15,268 nt of DNA from NCBI GenBank assembly GCA_964560565.1, contig CAZLMF010000041.1:1-15268 (forward strand), in the 5' to 3' direction. How positions within the stretch are numbered: position 1 is the stretch's first letter; each line of letters begins with the position of its first letter. A program made the translations under genes and the position numbers. This DNA is from CAZLMF01 sp964560565 (GTDB lineage: Bacteria > Bacillota > Clostridia > Oscillospirales > Ruminococcaceae). This document shows positions 6,830-14,617 of this stretch, piece after piece. Under the pieces are notes generated by a model. That model did no database searches and was not told the DNA's origin. It was given only the letters and a program-made list of their open reading frames with translations.

Positions 6830-7177
6830 ATGGAGTACATATATTTAGCGCTTCTCACCTGTATATTCATTTTCGGGTTAATAGAGCTTCTAGAGCTCAT
6901 TTCGAGGAAAATGATATATAAAAGGCACGATTTTTGCACAAAGAAGATTATAATAATTCCTATTAGTGGTCATATTGAGGATATTGAATTCTTTGTACGG
7001 GGGCTAATAAATGAGAAAAGGTGGGGAAGTGTCCTCAAATGCAGTAAACTTGTACTTGCCGATGTTGGGCTAGATGAAGAAACACGAAAAATATGCAAAA
7101 TTTTGTGCGACGAAAATGAGGAGATTTCATTAAGCTCCAATGATGAGCTGATAAGCCTCCTAGACGGCAAAGTATAA
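6830..7177 (+). CDS. Small membrane-anchored protein of unknown function
   Basis: I do not recognise a named family. The 115-residue product starts with a hydrophobic segment (about residues 3-23, MEYIYLALLTCIFIFGLIEL) that could be a single membrane anchor, followed by basic residues (RK..YKR) suggesting that the rest is cytoplasmic. The soluble part begins KKIIIIPISGH.EDIEFFVRGL and continues with KLVLADVGLDEETRKICKIL, which resembles the first strand-helix-strand units of a GT-A glycosyltransferase fold (compare V.D.GS.DET patterns), but no DXD motif or catalytic half is present. ATG 6830 is preferred over the in-frame ATG 6812 because 6812 lies inside the hairpin stem, whereas AAGGGGG (6815-6821) is 8 bases before 6830. 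Placed between metK and recD2; expression probably by read-through past the metK hairpin. Composition resembles its neighbours. Confidence 0.75.
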   Translation: MEYIYLALLTCIFIFGLIELLELISRKMIYKRHDFCTKKIIIIPISGHIEDIEFFVRGLINEKRWGSVLKCSKLVLADVGLDEETRKICKILCDENEEISLSSNDELISLLDGKV

Positions 7178-7187
7178 CCGCGGAAAG

Positions 7188-7216
7188 TTGCATAACATGA
7201 TAAAATAAGCTATAAT
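7188..7216 (+). promoter_or_regulatory. Probable promoter of recD2
   Basis: A perfect -10 TATAAT (7211-7216) lies 17 bases after TTGCAT (7188-7193). The -35 matches only the TTG part of the consensus. Transcription would begin near 7223, about 26 bases before the recD2 start. It sits in the 71-base gap after the small membrane-protein gene. Confidence 0.55.
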
Positions 7217-7248
7217 TAAAGGACAAAATAAAAAAAGTGGGGGTAAAT

Positions 7249-9465
7249 ATGCGGGCTGACCAGGAACTAACTTATCTTGACGGCAGTGTTGAAACTGTAG
7301 TTTTCCATAATGAAAGCACTGGCTTTGTTGTTTTAGAGCTTAACACCGGCGACGAGATTGAAACTGTCGTTGGTGAACTTGGTAATATAGAAGCTGGTGA
7401 AGAACTACACTTGACGGGAAGCTATGTTAACCACGCTAAGTTCGGCTCACAGTTTAAAGCTAGTGTATGTGAGCGCAGTTTGCCTGTAACATCAAACGCT
7501 ATTCGTAAATACCTATCCTCGGGCGTGGTAAAGGGCATAGGCCCTAAGATTGCCGAACGTATAGTCGAAATGTTTGGTGATGAAACGCTTGAAATAATAG
7601 AAAAAACACCTGAAAAGCTAAGTTTGGTTCGTGGTATTTCAGAGGACTCTGCGCGAGAATATGCAAAGGAGTTCAAACGTATTTTCGGTGTACGTTCTGT
7701 CATGGTTTTTCTTTCAAAGTATGGTGTTTCGCCAATTGTAAGCCTTAACGCTTGGAAAATGTGGGGCGATAAAACCCTTGAGGTAATTGAAGAGAACCCC
7801 TATGCTCTTTGTAGAGATAATATTGAGCTTGGTTTTTTAGAAGCGGATACAATTGCTCAAAAGATGTCTCTTTCTGAAGTAAGTTCCTATAGAATAAAAG
7901 CAGGAATTACTTATGTACTAAGCGAAAACTCAAACAATGGGCATACTTGCTTGCCGCTTAAAGGATTGCGTAAGGTAACGTGCTCATTACTAAAAATCAA
8001 CAGGGAAACCTTTGATGATATACTGGAAAGTGAACTCGAGGAAGACAATCTTGTAAAGGATAAGCGTGATGGGCAGGATTTTATCTACCTTGCTGATATG
8101 TATACAGCCGAGGACTATATTTCCGCACGCTTAAATATGCTTAGGACAAGCATACCATTTAACCAACAAGATTATGAGGGAGAAATTAAGGCTGAAGAAG
8201 CTATGTCCAGTATCGCCTATGAGGATTTGCAACGAAAGGCAATTGCAATGGCGCTTTCGCAAGGCTTATTAATCCTTACCGGTGGCCCTGGAACAGGTAA
8301 AACCACCACACTAAACGCTATAATTTCTATTTTTAAGCAGCAAGGGAAGAAAGTCATGATTACAGCTCCGACAGGTAGAGCAGCAAAGCGAATTTCCGAA
8401 CTCACAGGTTTTGAAGCTAAGACGATACACCGACTGCTTGAATACGGCTATTATAATGGCAGTAAACTGCGATTTATGCGCAATGAGGAAAATCCGCTCC
8501 ACTGCGAGGTGATGATAATCGACGAAATGTCGATGGTTGATACTTTGCTGTTTGAAGCGTTACTTAGGGCGCTTAAGAATAATTGTCGGCTTATTATGGT
8601 TGGTGATAGCGATCAGTTGCCCTCTGTGGGTTCTGGAAACATACTCAAAGACATGATAGACAGTGATGTTATGACGGTGGTCGAGCTTAAGGAGATTTTC
8701 CGTCAAGCGCAGCGCAGCTTGATTGTAACAAACGCTCATAGCATTGTCAGAGGAGAACTGCCTGTACTCGATTCAAAGGATAGGGACTTTTTCTTCATGA
8801 CAAGGCTGCGTGAAAATGACGCTTGCAACACTGTTGTGGAGCTTTGCACGAAAAGATTGCCCAAAGCATATGGATTGTCACCGATAAATGGTATACAAGT
8901 GCTCTCCCCAAGTAGAAAGGGGGAACTTGGCACTATTATACTTAACAAAAAGCTTCAGCAGGTGCTCAACCCTCCCGATGGAAACAAACAGGAAACAACT
9001 CATGGCGATTATATTTTTCGTGAGGGAGATAAGATCATGCAGATTAAGAACAATTACGATATAGTATGGTCAAAGGACGGAGAAAGTGGCACGGGTGTTT
9101 TCAATGGTGATATTGGTTGTATTCAAATGGTTGACCGGCCGTCACAAACAGTAATTATTGATTTTGAGGGCAGGGAAGCAGAGTATAATTTTGATATGCT
9201 AAACGAGATTGAGCTTGCTTATGCGATTACAGTCCATAAAAGCCAAGGAAGCGAGTTTGAAGCCGTTGTAATGCCGATTTTAGGAGGGTTTGATAAGCTT
9301 TACTACCGCAATTTGTTGTACACAGCAATAACAAGAGCAAAACAGATGATAGTAATTGTTGGTTCACCTCAACTGATTGAGAAAATGGTAGCAAATGATA
9401 AAAAGACCTTGCGTTACACTGGATTGTCTTCCATGCTAAGGAGGCAAGCTTTTAATGAGCAATAG
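7249..9465 (+). CDS. recD2: RecD2-type ATP-dependent DNA helicase (SF1B)
   Basis: A 5'-3' DNA helicase of the RecD/TraA type found in bacteria without dependence on RecBCD; it acts in replication fork and repair processes. From ATG 7249 it has 738 residues, the usual RecD2 length. It has the long N-terminal region that marks RecD2: an OB-like part (about 1-85), then tandem helix-hairpin-helix segments (GVVKGIGPKIAERIVE, SLVRGISEDSAREY). Motor motifs follow: Walker A GGPGTGKTTT from residue 345, Walker B IIDEMSMVD with D425/E426, VGDSDQLPSVGSGN, then the SH3-like insert and UvrD-like C-terminal motifs VHKSQGSEFE (662-671) and LLYTAITRAK (ends near 697). The frame is open to GTG 7237, but that codon is part of the GTGGGGG ribosome binding region, so ATG 7249 is chosen. 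The end overlaps the comF-family gene by 11 bases. Confidence 0.96.
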   Translation: MRADQELTYLDGSVETVVFHNESTGFVVLELNTGDEIETVVGELGNIEAGEELHLTGSYVNHAKFGSQFKASVCERSLPVTSNAIRKYLSSGVVKGIGPKIAERIVEMFGDETLEIIEKTPEKLSLVRGISEDSAREYAKEFKRIFGVRSVMVFLSKYGVSPIVSLNAWKMWGDKTLEVIEENPYALCRDNIELGFLEADTIAQKMSLSEVSSYRIKAGITYVLSENSNNGHTCLPLKGLRKVTCSLLKINRETFDDILESELEEDNLVKDKRDGQDFIYLADMYTAEDYISARLNMLRTSIPFNQQDYEGEIKAEEAMSSIAYEDLQRKAIAMALSQGLLILTGGPGTGKTTTLNAIISIFKQQGKKVMITAPTGRAAKRISELTGFEAKTIHRLLEYGYYNGSKLRFMRNEENPLHCEVMIIDEMSMVDTLLFEALLRALKNNCRLIMVGDSDQLPSVGSGNILKDMIDSDVMTVVELKEIFRQAQRSLIVTNAHSIVRGELPVLDSKDRDFFFMTRLRENDACNTVVELCTKRLPKAYGLSPINGIQVLSPSRKGELGTIILNKKLQQVLNPPDGNKQETTHGDYIFREGDKIMQIKNNYDIVWSKDGESGTGVFNGDIGCIQMVDRPSQTVIIDFEGREAEYNFDMLNEIELAYAITVHKSQGSEFEAVVMPILGGFDKLYYRNLLYTAITRAKQMIVIVGSPQLIEKMVANDKKTLRYTGLSSMLRRQAFNEQ

Positions 9466-10180
9466 TGCTATTTTACTGGACAAGCTATACCGCTTTGCGG
9501 TGGACTTAATTGCGCCTAACCGTTGCCCCTTTTGTGAGTGTGTAATCTCGTGGAATTCATACTTTTGCGCTGATTGTGTGCGCAAGATTGACTTATGCGG
9601 CGATGAGCTATGTAGGCACTGTGGTAAAGCGAGCTATAATTGCATTTGCAGTGAGGGTTTTCCGAGCTATGATGAGTGCATATGCGTATCCTACTATGTC
9701 GGTGATGTGTGCCGTGCAGTGCTTAGAATGAAGGAAAGCCTCGGGGATAATTCCACTGCTTTTTCGCAGATGATGTATCGCAAGCTTGATGTGAAGTGCG
9801 ATTTAGTAATAAGTGTCCCTATGACAAAAGTTGATAAACGCAAACGTGGGTATAACCAATCCTCACTTATGGCAAAGAGAATAGCAATGCTTACAAATAC
9901 GCCCTTTAGTGACAAACTTCTTATAAAGGAAAGAAAAACTCAAAAGCAGAAAACTATGAGCAAGGCACAACGTGCAGAAAACGTTAAGCAAGCATATAAA
10001 ATCACAAACTCCGATGCAATCAAAGGCAAAAGTGTTCTTCTAGTCGATGATGTGCTTACAACAGGCAATACACTCAACGAATGTGCTAAAATGCTTAAAT
10101 TAGCAGGCGCAAAACATGTGGTTGCAGCTGTTTTTACGACTACAAAACTTGATAATAACAAAAACCAGCAGATTGACTGA
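9455..10180 (+). CDS. ComF family protein (phosphoribosyltransferase-like)
   Basis: A 241-residue protein with the ComF layout: an N-terminal cysteine-rich zinc-binding part (CPFC at 24-27, C38/C41, C53/C56, C63/C65) followed by a type I phosphoribosyltransferase domain. The PRPP-binding signature VLLVDDVLTTGNTL is at about 194-207, and KRKRGYNQSSLMAKRIA (128-144) is the conserved family segment before it. In competent bacteria ComF takes part in DNA uptake, but ComF-family proteins (GntX-like) are widespread outside competence operons, and no other com gene is seen here, so function is left open and no symbol is given. ATG 9455 lies within the end of recD2, with AAGGAGG at about 9438-9444, so translation is probably coupled to recD2. 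Confidence 0.93.
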   Translation: MSNSAILLDKLYRFAVDLIAPNRCPFCECVISWNSYFCADCVRKIDLCGDELCRHCGKASYNCICSEGFPSYDECICVSYYVGDVCRAVLRMKESLGDNSTAFSQMMYRKLDVKCDLVISVPMTKVDKRKRGYNQSSLMAKRIAMLTNTPFSDKLLIKERKTQKQKTMSKAQRAENVKQAYKITNSDAIKGKSVLLVDDVLTTGNTLNECAKMLKLAGAKHVVAAVFTTTKLDNNKNQQID

Positions 10181-10201
10181 ACGTTTATTATGTGGTAAAA
10201 T
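10173..10201 (+). promoter_or_regulatory. Probable promoter of the thyX operon
   Basis: TTGACT (10173-10178) and TAAAAT (10196-10201) are separated by 17 bases, and TGG directly before the -10 gives an extended -10 (TGn) motif at 10193-10195. The -35 lies inside the last codons of the comF-family gene, whose stop is at 10178-10180. No hairpin terminator is visible between the two genes. The leader to the thyX start would be about 63 bases. Confidence 0.7.
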
Positions 10202-10270
10202 AAATATATATTTTTCTTTGGTTTTACGCTTTTTAGAGGCATAAATCCTCGAAAGGACAATGATTAAGCA

Positions 10271-11053
10271 ATGAAAGTAACACTTATTACACATACACCT
10301 GACCCTGAGAGAATTATAGCGTCCGCCGCAAGGCTTTGCTATTCTGATAGTGCCATTGAGGATTTACTTGATGGAATGGACGTAGAAAAGGCAGCTGACC
10401 TAGTTGAGCGACTTGCTCAAATGGGGCATGAAAGTCCTATAGAGCATATTAGCTTTACTTTTGGCATTGAGGGAGTATCGCGTTCTTTACTATCTCAAAT
10501 TACAAGGCATAGAATTGCTTCTTTCTCCGTTCAAAGCCAGCGCTATGTCAAAGCGGATAAGTTTTCATATGTTACTCCTCCTGAGATTGAAAAGCGTGCA
10601 AACGCCCTTGAGATTTACAACAATGCAATGAAAAATGCTATTGATGCATATAATAAGCTTGCCGATGTTTTAGAGCAAGATTATCTTGCTGAAAACATTG
10701 AAATCGGTGACAATGAAAAGATTGCAAAAAGCAAAGCTGAGAAAAAAGCAATTGAGGACGCTCGCTTTGTTTTGCCTAATTCAAGCGACACACAGATGGT
10801 TGCAACTTTCAATGCTCGTAGCTTACTGAATTTCTTTAAACTTCGTTGCTGCGCTAGAGCCCAGTGGGAGATAAAGAGCGTTGCCGATGAGATGCTTCGT
10901 ATTTGCACTGAGGTTGCTCCTACTGTATTTAAGAATGCAGGTCCGGCTTGTGTAAGGGGCGAATGCGACCAAGGACGCATGACTTGTGGAAGACCTAATG
11001 AAGTAAGAGCTTTTTATAAGGAACTCAAAGCCGAAGCGAAGGCGCAAGGATGA
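10271..11053 (+). CDS. thyX: Flavin-dependent thymidylate synthase
   Basis: Converts dUMP to dTMP using methylene-tetrahydrofolate as carbon donor and FAD/NADPH as reductant; unlike ThyA it releases tetrahydrofolate, so dihydrofolate reductase is not needed for the cycle. The 260-residue product has the ThyX motif RHRX7S exactly (R79-H80-R81 to S89, followed by QR), with HESPIEHISFTF (53-64) in front and the C-terminal part with ARAQWEIK and FKNAGPACVRG. ATG 10271 is the only reasonable start; AAAGGA at 10252-10257 is 13 bases away. It begins a tightly packed gene run, and the next gene (tmk), which phosphorylates its product dTMP, overlaps it by four bases. Confidence 0.97.
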   Translation: MKVTLITHTPDPERIIASAARLCYSDSAIEDLLDGMDVEKAADLVERLAQMGHESPIEHISFTFGIEGVSRSLLSQITRHRIASFSVQSQRYVKADKFSYVTPPEIEKRANALEIYNNAMKNAIDAYNKLADVLEQDYLAENIEIGDNEKIAKSKAEKKAIEDARFVLPNSSDTQMVATFNARSLLNFFKLRCCARAQWEIKSVADEMLRICTEVAPTVFKNAGPACVRGECDQGRMTCGRPNEVRAFYKELKAEAKAQG

Positions 11054-11733
11054 GCGCGATAAACAGCAATATAGGCAAGCTAATTGTCATAGATGGGCTT
11101 GATGGAAGCGGCAAAAGCACGCAGTTTGAAATAGTGTCAGGCAAGCTTGAGAAGCTGGGCTATACTGTAAAGGCAATAACCTTTCCTGATTATTCGGAAC
11201 CTTCCTCTACGCTTGTTAAAATGTATCTATCAGGTGAGTTTAGTGAAACAGCAGGTGGTGTAAATGCTTATGCGGCATCAAGCTTCTATGCTGTTGACAG
11301 ATATGCAAGCTATAAGAGGTTTTGGGAAAGGAACTACCAAAACGGGGATGTAATTCTTGCAAGCCGTTACACCACATCCAACGCTATTCATCAGATGTCA
11401 AAGCTAGATAATGGAGAGTGGGATAACTACTTAAAATGGCTAGAGGAATATGAATACACTAAGCTTGGTTTGCCAAAGCCTAACAAGGTCATATTCCTAG
11501 ATATGGCAATCGAGGTGTCCCAAAAGCTTCTATTGCAAAGATATGAAGGCGATAAAAGCAAGAGGGATATACACGAAACTGATATTGAGTATTTGAAGTC
11601 CTGCCGCAAGTCAGCGATTTTTGCGGCGAATGCTCTTGACTGGGAAATAATCAAATGCGATGACGGACAAGCGCCAAAAACTATCGATGAAATTACAAAA
11701 AAAATAATGAATACAATAATTGAGGTTATATAA
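11050..11733 (+). CDS. tmk: Thymidylate kinase (dTMP kinase)
   Basis: P-loop nucleoside monophosphate kinase, 227 residues, expected to convert dTMP to dTDP. The Walker A motif GLDGSGKST is at 16-24; FPDY (45-48) and YAVDRYASY (80-88) correspond to the dTMP-binding parts of the family. The motif normally written DR(Y/H) reads SRY here (105-107, within ILASRYTTSNAIHQ), so the usual Asp is replaced by Ser; the lid region carries RYEGDKSKRD. I recall similar sequences annotated as dTMP kinase in Clostridia, and the position directly after thyX supports the assignment, but a related deoxynucleoside monophosphate kinase cannot be excluded. ATG 11050 overlaps the thyX stop as ATGA, with GAAGG at 11038-11042. 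Confidence 0.87.
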   Translation: MSAINSNIGKLIVIDGLDGSGKSTQFEIVSGKLEKLGYTVKAITFPDYSEPSSTLVKMYLSGEFSETAGGVNAYAASSFYAVDRYASYKRFWERNYQNGDVILASRYTTSNAIHQMSKLDNGEWDNYLKWLEEYEYTKLGLPKPNKVIFLDMAIEVSQKLLLQRYEGDKSKRDIHETDIEYLKSCRKSAIFAANALDWEIIKCDDGQAPKTIDEITKKIMNTIIEVI

Positions 11734-12617
11734 TGTTAGAGTTTAGAGATATTGAATTATCAGATAAAGATTGGATAAATGAGCTACTATCACGTTCCGA
11801 CTTTATGGGCAGTGAGTACACTTTTGCCAATAATTTTGCTTGGCGTAAAATATACAACACAAAAATTTGCAGATACAAGGACTTTTATCTAGTCCATACG
11901 AATTTTCGCCGTCCCTCATTCATGTTTCCGGTAGGGGAGGGTGATTTGCATGAGGTTATCGAACAGATGCGCAAATACGCTGACGCTAATGGTTTTCCGC
12001 TTGTAATACATTCAATGAACAAGAAAAGCCTTGAGCTTTTAGAAGAAATTTATCCAAACAGTCTAACCACAAGCACAAATAGAGATGATTATGATTATAT
12101 ATATAACACGTCCGACCTTATCACCTTAAAAGGCAAGAAATATCATTCAAAGCGTAATCATATAAACCGCTTCAAGGATAACGACTGGTCATTCGAGCCT
12201 ATTACCGAGGAAAATATTGAGGAATGCAGCGACATGAATAATGAGTGGTGCAGGCAAAACGACTGTAATTCTGATGAGAGCAAAAAGCAAGAATTTTGTG
12301 CAGTTAAACAGATGTTTAAGAACTTCTTCGAACTAGGCTGCAAAGGCGCATTGCTTCGTTTAGATGGCAAGGTTGTTGCCTTTACAATAGGTGAGCCGCT
12401 TAATTCTGACACTTATATTATTCACGTCGAAAAAGCATTCTCCGACGTACAAGGCGCATACCCCACTATTAATCGAGAGTTTGCAGAGTATGCCGCTAGC
12501 GATTTTGCCTATATTAATCGTGAGGACGATGCAGGGTCAGAGGGTTTGAGGAAAGCAAAGCTTTCCTATAATCCTGCATTTATGCTAGAAAAGTATTGGG
12601 TTGAGTTCAATGATTAG
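11733..12617 (+). CDS. DUF2156 protein (phosphatidylglycerol lysyltransferase C-terminal-like)
   Basis: A 294-residue soluble protein of the DUF2156/LPG-synthase-C type, built from two GNAT-like acyltransferase folds. The family signature is clear in the middle: DYDYIYNTSDLITLKGKKYH followed by SKRNHINRF (about residues 118-147), and later KGALLRLDGKVVAFTIGE and the AYPTINREFAEYA segment. In MprF-type enzymes this domain moves an aminoacyl group from tRNA to a lipid, but there it is fused to membrane segments; this protein has none, so its acceptor is unknown. The ATG overlaps the tmk stop by one base (TAATG), and the downstream GNAT gene overlaps by eight bases, suggesting stepwise translational coupling. 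Confidence 0.9.
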   Translation: MLEFRDIELSDKDWINELLSRSDFMGSEYTFANNFAWRKIYNTKICRYKDFYLVHTNFRRPSFMFPVGEGDLHEVIEQMRKYADANGFPLVIHSMNKKSLELLEEIYPNSLTTSTNRDDYDYIYNTSDLITLKGKKYHSKRNHINRFKDNDWSFEPITEENIEECSDMNNEWCRQNDCNSDESKKQEFCAVKQMFKNFFELGCKGALLRLDGKVVAFTIGEPLNSDTYIIHVEKAFSDVQGAYPTINREFAEYAASDFAYINREDDAGSEGLRKAKLSYNPAFMLEKYWVEFND

Positions 12618-13449
12618 ACTTGCAAGTGAAAATGATATAGTAGCACTACGAAATATATGGCAGGTATGCTTTGGGGATACAGACGATTACTTAGACCTAT
12701 ATTTCAATAATTGTTTTAATATTGGGCATACCTACGTTTATCTAGATGGTAACAAGCCTATTTCGATGCTAACTATCTTGCCTGCGGATTATCATATAAA
12801 TGGAAGAAACGAAAAGCTTGGGTACATCTACGCTGCAGCTACACTACCTCAATTTCAAGGTAGTGGCATTATGGCAGAGATGCTTGAGTTCGCAAAAATG
12901 CTTACTAAGAAACAAGGTTTATATGGACTATGCCTTGTGCCTGGGGGTGAGGAATTGTTTTCTTATTACAAAAAGCATGGCTTTAACACCACCTTTTACC
13001 ACAGGGTAGGGGAGTATGCTTATAATGTTGTAAAAGTCGCAGATACAAGCATTAACAAGCTTTCCGCAAGCGAATATATGGAGAAAAGAGACTGCTTTTC
13101 ACGAAAATATAACTTTCTACACTTTAGCAGTGAGATGAATGTTTATATAGCAAAGGAATTAGAGTTTACAGGGCATTTCTTTATAAGCGGTAGTGGGTTT
13201 TACGCTTGCATAAGAGAAAACGACGGACAAAAATACATCCGTGAGCTGATATGCAAAGATGAAAACCTTGAAAATGCTCTAAATTCTATTTGTTCATGGT
13301 ATAAAGCAGATATAAAGGTAAGACTTCCGTCAGGTATTGAATTTGCGGAAACGAAACTTACACCCTATGCTATGACATGGCTTGTGGAAAAAACAAAACT
13401 TACAAAGGAAACAGACTGTATAAGATATGCTAATTTACTCTTAGACTAG
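12610..13449 (+). CDS. GNAT family N-acetyltransferase, substrate unknown
   Basis: A 279-residue acetyltransferase-like protein. The N-terminal half is a GNAT domain: MIRLASENDIVALRNIWQVC start, YIYAAATLPQFQGSGIMAEML with the acetyl-CoA pyrophosphate loop QFQGSG (81-86), and SYYKKHGF (about 116-123), the usual ending of the core. The remaining 130 residues form a second domain without recognised motifs, a size and arrangement reminiscent of Eis-like two-part acetyltransferases; this is inference. ATG 12610 gives the standard GNAT N-terminus; TTG 12601 in frame would add three residues. No good ribosome binding site is seen, but the start lies inside the end of the DUF2156 gene, so translation probably depends on coupling. 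Confidence 0.88.
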   Translation: MIRLASENDIVALRNIWQVCFGDTDDYLDLYFNNCFNIGHTYVYLDGNKPISMLTILPADYHINGRNEKLGYIYAAATLPQFQGSGIMAEMLEFAKMLTKKQGLYGLCLVPGGEELFSYYKKHGFNTTFYHRVGEYAYNVVKVADTSINKLSASEYMEKRDCFSRKYNFLHFSSEMNVYIAKELEFTGHFFISGSGFYACIRENDGQKYIRELICKDENLENALNSICSWYKADIKVRLPSGIEFAETKLTPYAMTWLVEKTKLTKETDCIRYANLLLD

Positions 13450-13463
13450 GCTTGGAGGTTAAA

Positions 13464-14006
13464 ATGATTTACGTTTTTCTTGCAAATGGGTTTGAAGAAA
13501 TTGAGGCAGTTGCGCCCATTGATTTACTCCGTAGATGCGAGCTAGAGGTCGTGACTGCCGGAGTCGGTGGTAAAGCCATTAGGGGAGCACACGGAATAAC
13601 AATTGCTGCTGATGTTTTAGTAGAGGATATTACCCTCGGTGATGATATTGACATGATAGTCCTACCCGGTGGTATGCCAGGTACGCTTAACCTTGAGCAT
13701 AATAGCTTTATTCAAAGCGCAATAGACTACTGTGTAGATAATAACAAGCTTATTGGCGCAATATGTGCAGCGCCTTCAATCTTAGGCAATAAGGGACTGC
13801 TTGAAGGCAAGGAAGCTACCTGCTTCCCAGGCTTTGAAGTTAGTCTTAAGGGTGCTAGAATGAGTGACAAGCTAGTGTGTGTAGATGGAAATATAATTAC
13901 CGCAAAAGGTGCAGGGGTTGCAATACCCTTTGCGCTGAAGCTTGTGGAAATGCTATGTGGGAAAGAGCGTGCGAACACACTTAAGGCGGGATTGCAATGC
14001 GAATGA
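13464..14006 (+). CDS. DJ-1/PfpI (ThiJ) family protein
   Basis: A 180-residue protein of the DJ-1 family, small cytoplasmic proteins involved in protection from reactive carbonyl or oxidative damage; the exact activity varies. The fold markers are clear: MIYVFLANGFEEIEAVAPID at the N-terminus with the conserved acid E14, MIVLPGGMPGT (64-74), and the nucleophile elbow GAICAAPSIL with Cys101. The position of human DJ-1 His126 is not conserved as His here (segment ATCFPGFE). ATG 13464 is chosen over the in-frame TTG 13452 because GGAGG (13454-13458) lies between them, 5 bases before the ATG. It overlaps the following 5-formyl-THF cyclo-ligase gene by about 10 bases. Confidence 0.94.
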   Translation: MIYVFLANGFEEIEAVAPIDLLRRCELEVVTAGVGGKAIRGAHGITIAADVLVEDITLGDDIDMIVLPGGMPGTLNLEHNSFIQSAIDYCVDNNKLIGAICAAPSILGNKGLLEGKEATCFPGFEVSLKGARMSDKLVCVDGNIITAKGAGVAIPFALKLVEMLCGKERANTLKAGLQCE

Positions 14007-14608
14007 AACCCCAAGTAAACGGTCAAGCAATAAGTGACATACGTATGTACAAGAAGGATATGCGCAGCAAGTACAAAGAACTGCGCATGCAAATGCCCCC
14101 TGAAATTAAGGCAAAGTCAGATAATGCTATATTTAAAAAACTGACAGCTTTAAAGTGCTATGAAAACGCATCGATAATTCTCACCTATGTTTCTACTGAA
14201 ATTGAAGTTGACACCATTAACTTTATCAAATATTCGCTTGCTATCGGCAAGCAAATAGCAGTACCGATTTGTAAGGTAGATAGCACAACTTTGGATTTTT
14301 ATATTATTAAGTCCCTAGACGACCTTGAACCGGGTACGTTCTCAGTGCTAGAGCCAAGAATAGGCCAGTGTAAAAAGCTAAAGGACTTTGCTAATTCTAT
14401 TTGCATAGTGCCTGCTCTCGTGTTTGATATGCAGGGGTATAGGCTAGGCTACGGCAAAGGTTATTATGATAGATTTCTTTCATCGTATAAAGGTAAGCGA
14501 GTAGGATTATGCTATTGTTCTTGCACTGTTAATGAGCTTGCGCATGGTTACTACGATAAACCAGTTAATATATTGGTTACTGACAAGTATGTAAAAAGCT
14601 TTAAGTAG
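13997..14608 (+). CDS. 5-formyltetrahydrofolate cyclo-ligase
   Basis: Converts 5-formyl-tetrahydrofolate to 5,10-methenyl-tetrahydrofolate with ATP, returning this folate to the active one-carbon pool. The family signature RLGYGKGYYDRFL is at 14449-14487, preceded by CIVPALVFD; IILTYVSTEIEVDT earlier in the protein is also typical. The start is uncertain: ATG 13997 (203 residues) and ATG 14003 (201 residues, ATGA overlap with the DJ-1 stop) both follow AAGGCGGG (13983-13990), while ATG 14045 would give the more usual N-terminus MYKKDMRSKYK and 187 residues but lacks a ribosome binding site. Its position in a run with thyX fits a folate role. Confidence 0.93.
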   Translation: MRMKPQVNGQAISDIRMYKKDMRSKYKELRMQMPPEIKAKSDNAIFKKLTALKCYENASIILTYVSTEIEVDTINFIKYSLAIGKQIAVPICKVDSTTLDFYIIKSLDDLEPGTFSVLEPRIGQCKKLKDFANSICIVPALVFDMQGYRLGYGKGYYDRFLSSYKGKRVGLCYCSCTVNELAHGYYDKPVNILVTDKYVKSFK

Positions 14609-14617
14609 GAGGCAGAA

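Noticed and set aside
10235..10250. Short GAGG/CCTC hairpin before thyX as a regulatory element
   Set aside because: Only four pairs with a seven-base loop and no supporting context; expected by chance.
10260..10274. Tiny leader reading frame M-I-K-Q-stop overlapping the thyX start as ATGA
   Set aside because: The AAAGGA site is only two bases from this ATG, too close for normal initiation; four codons are easily due to chance.
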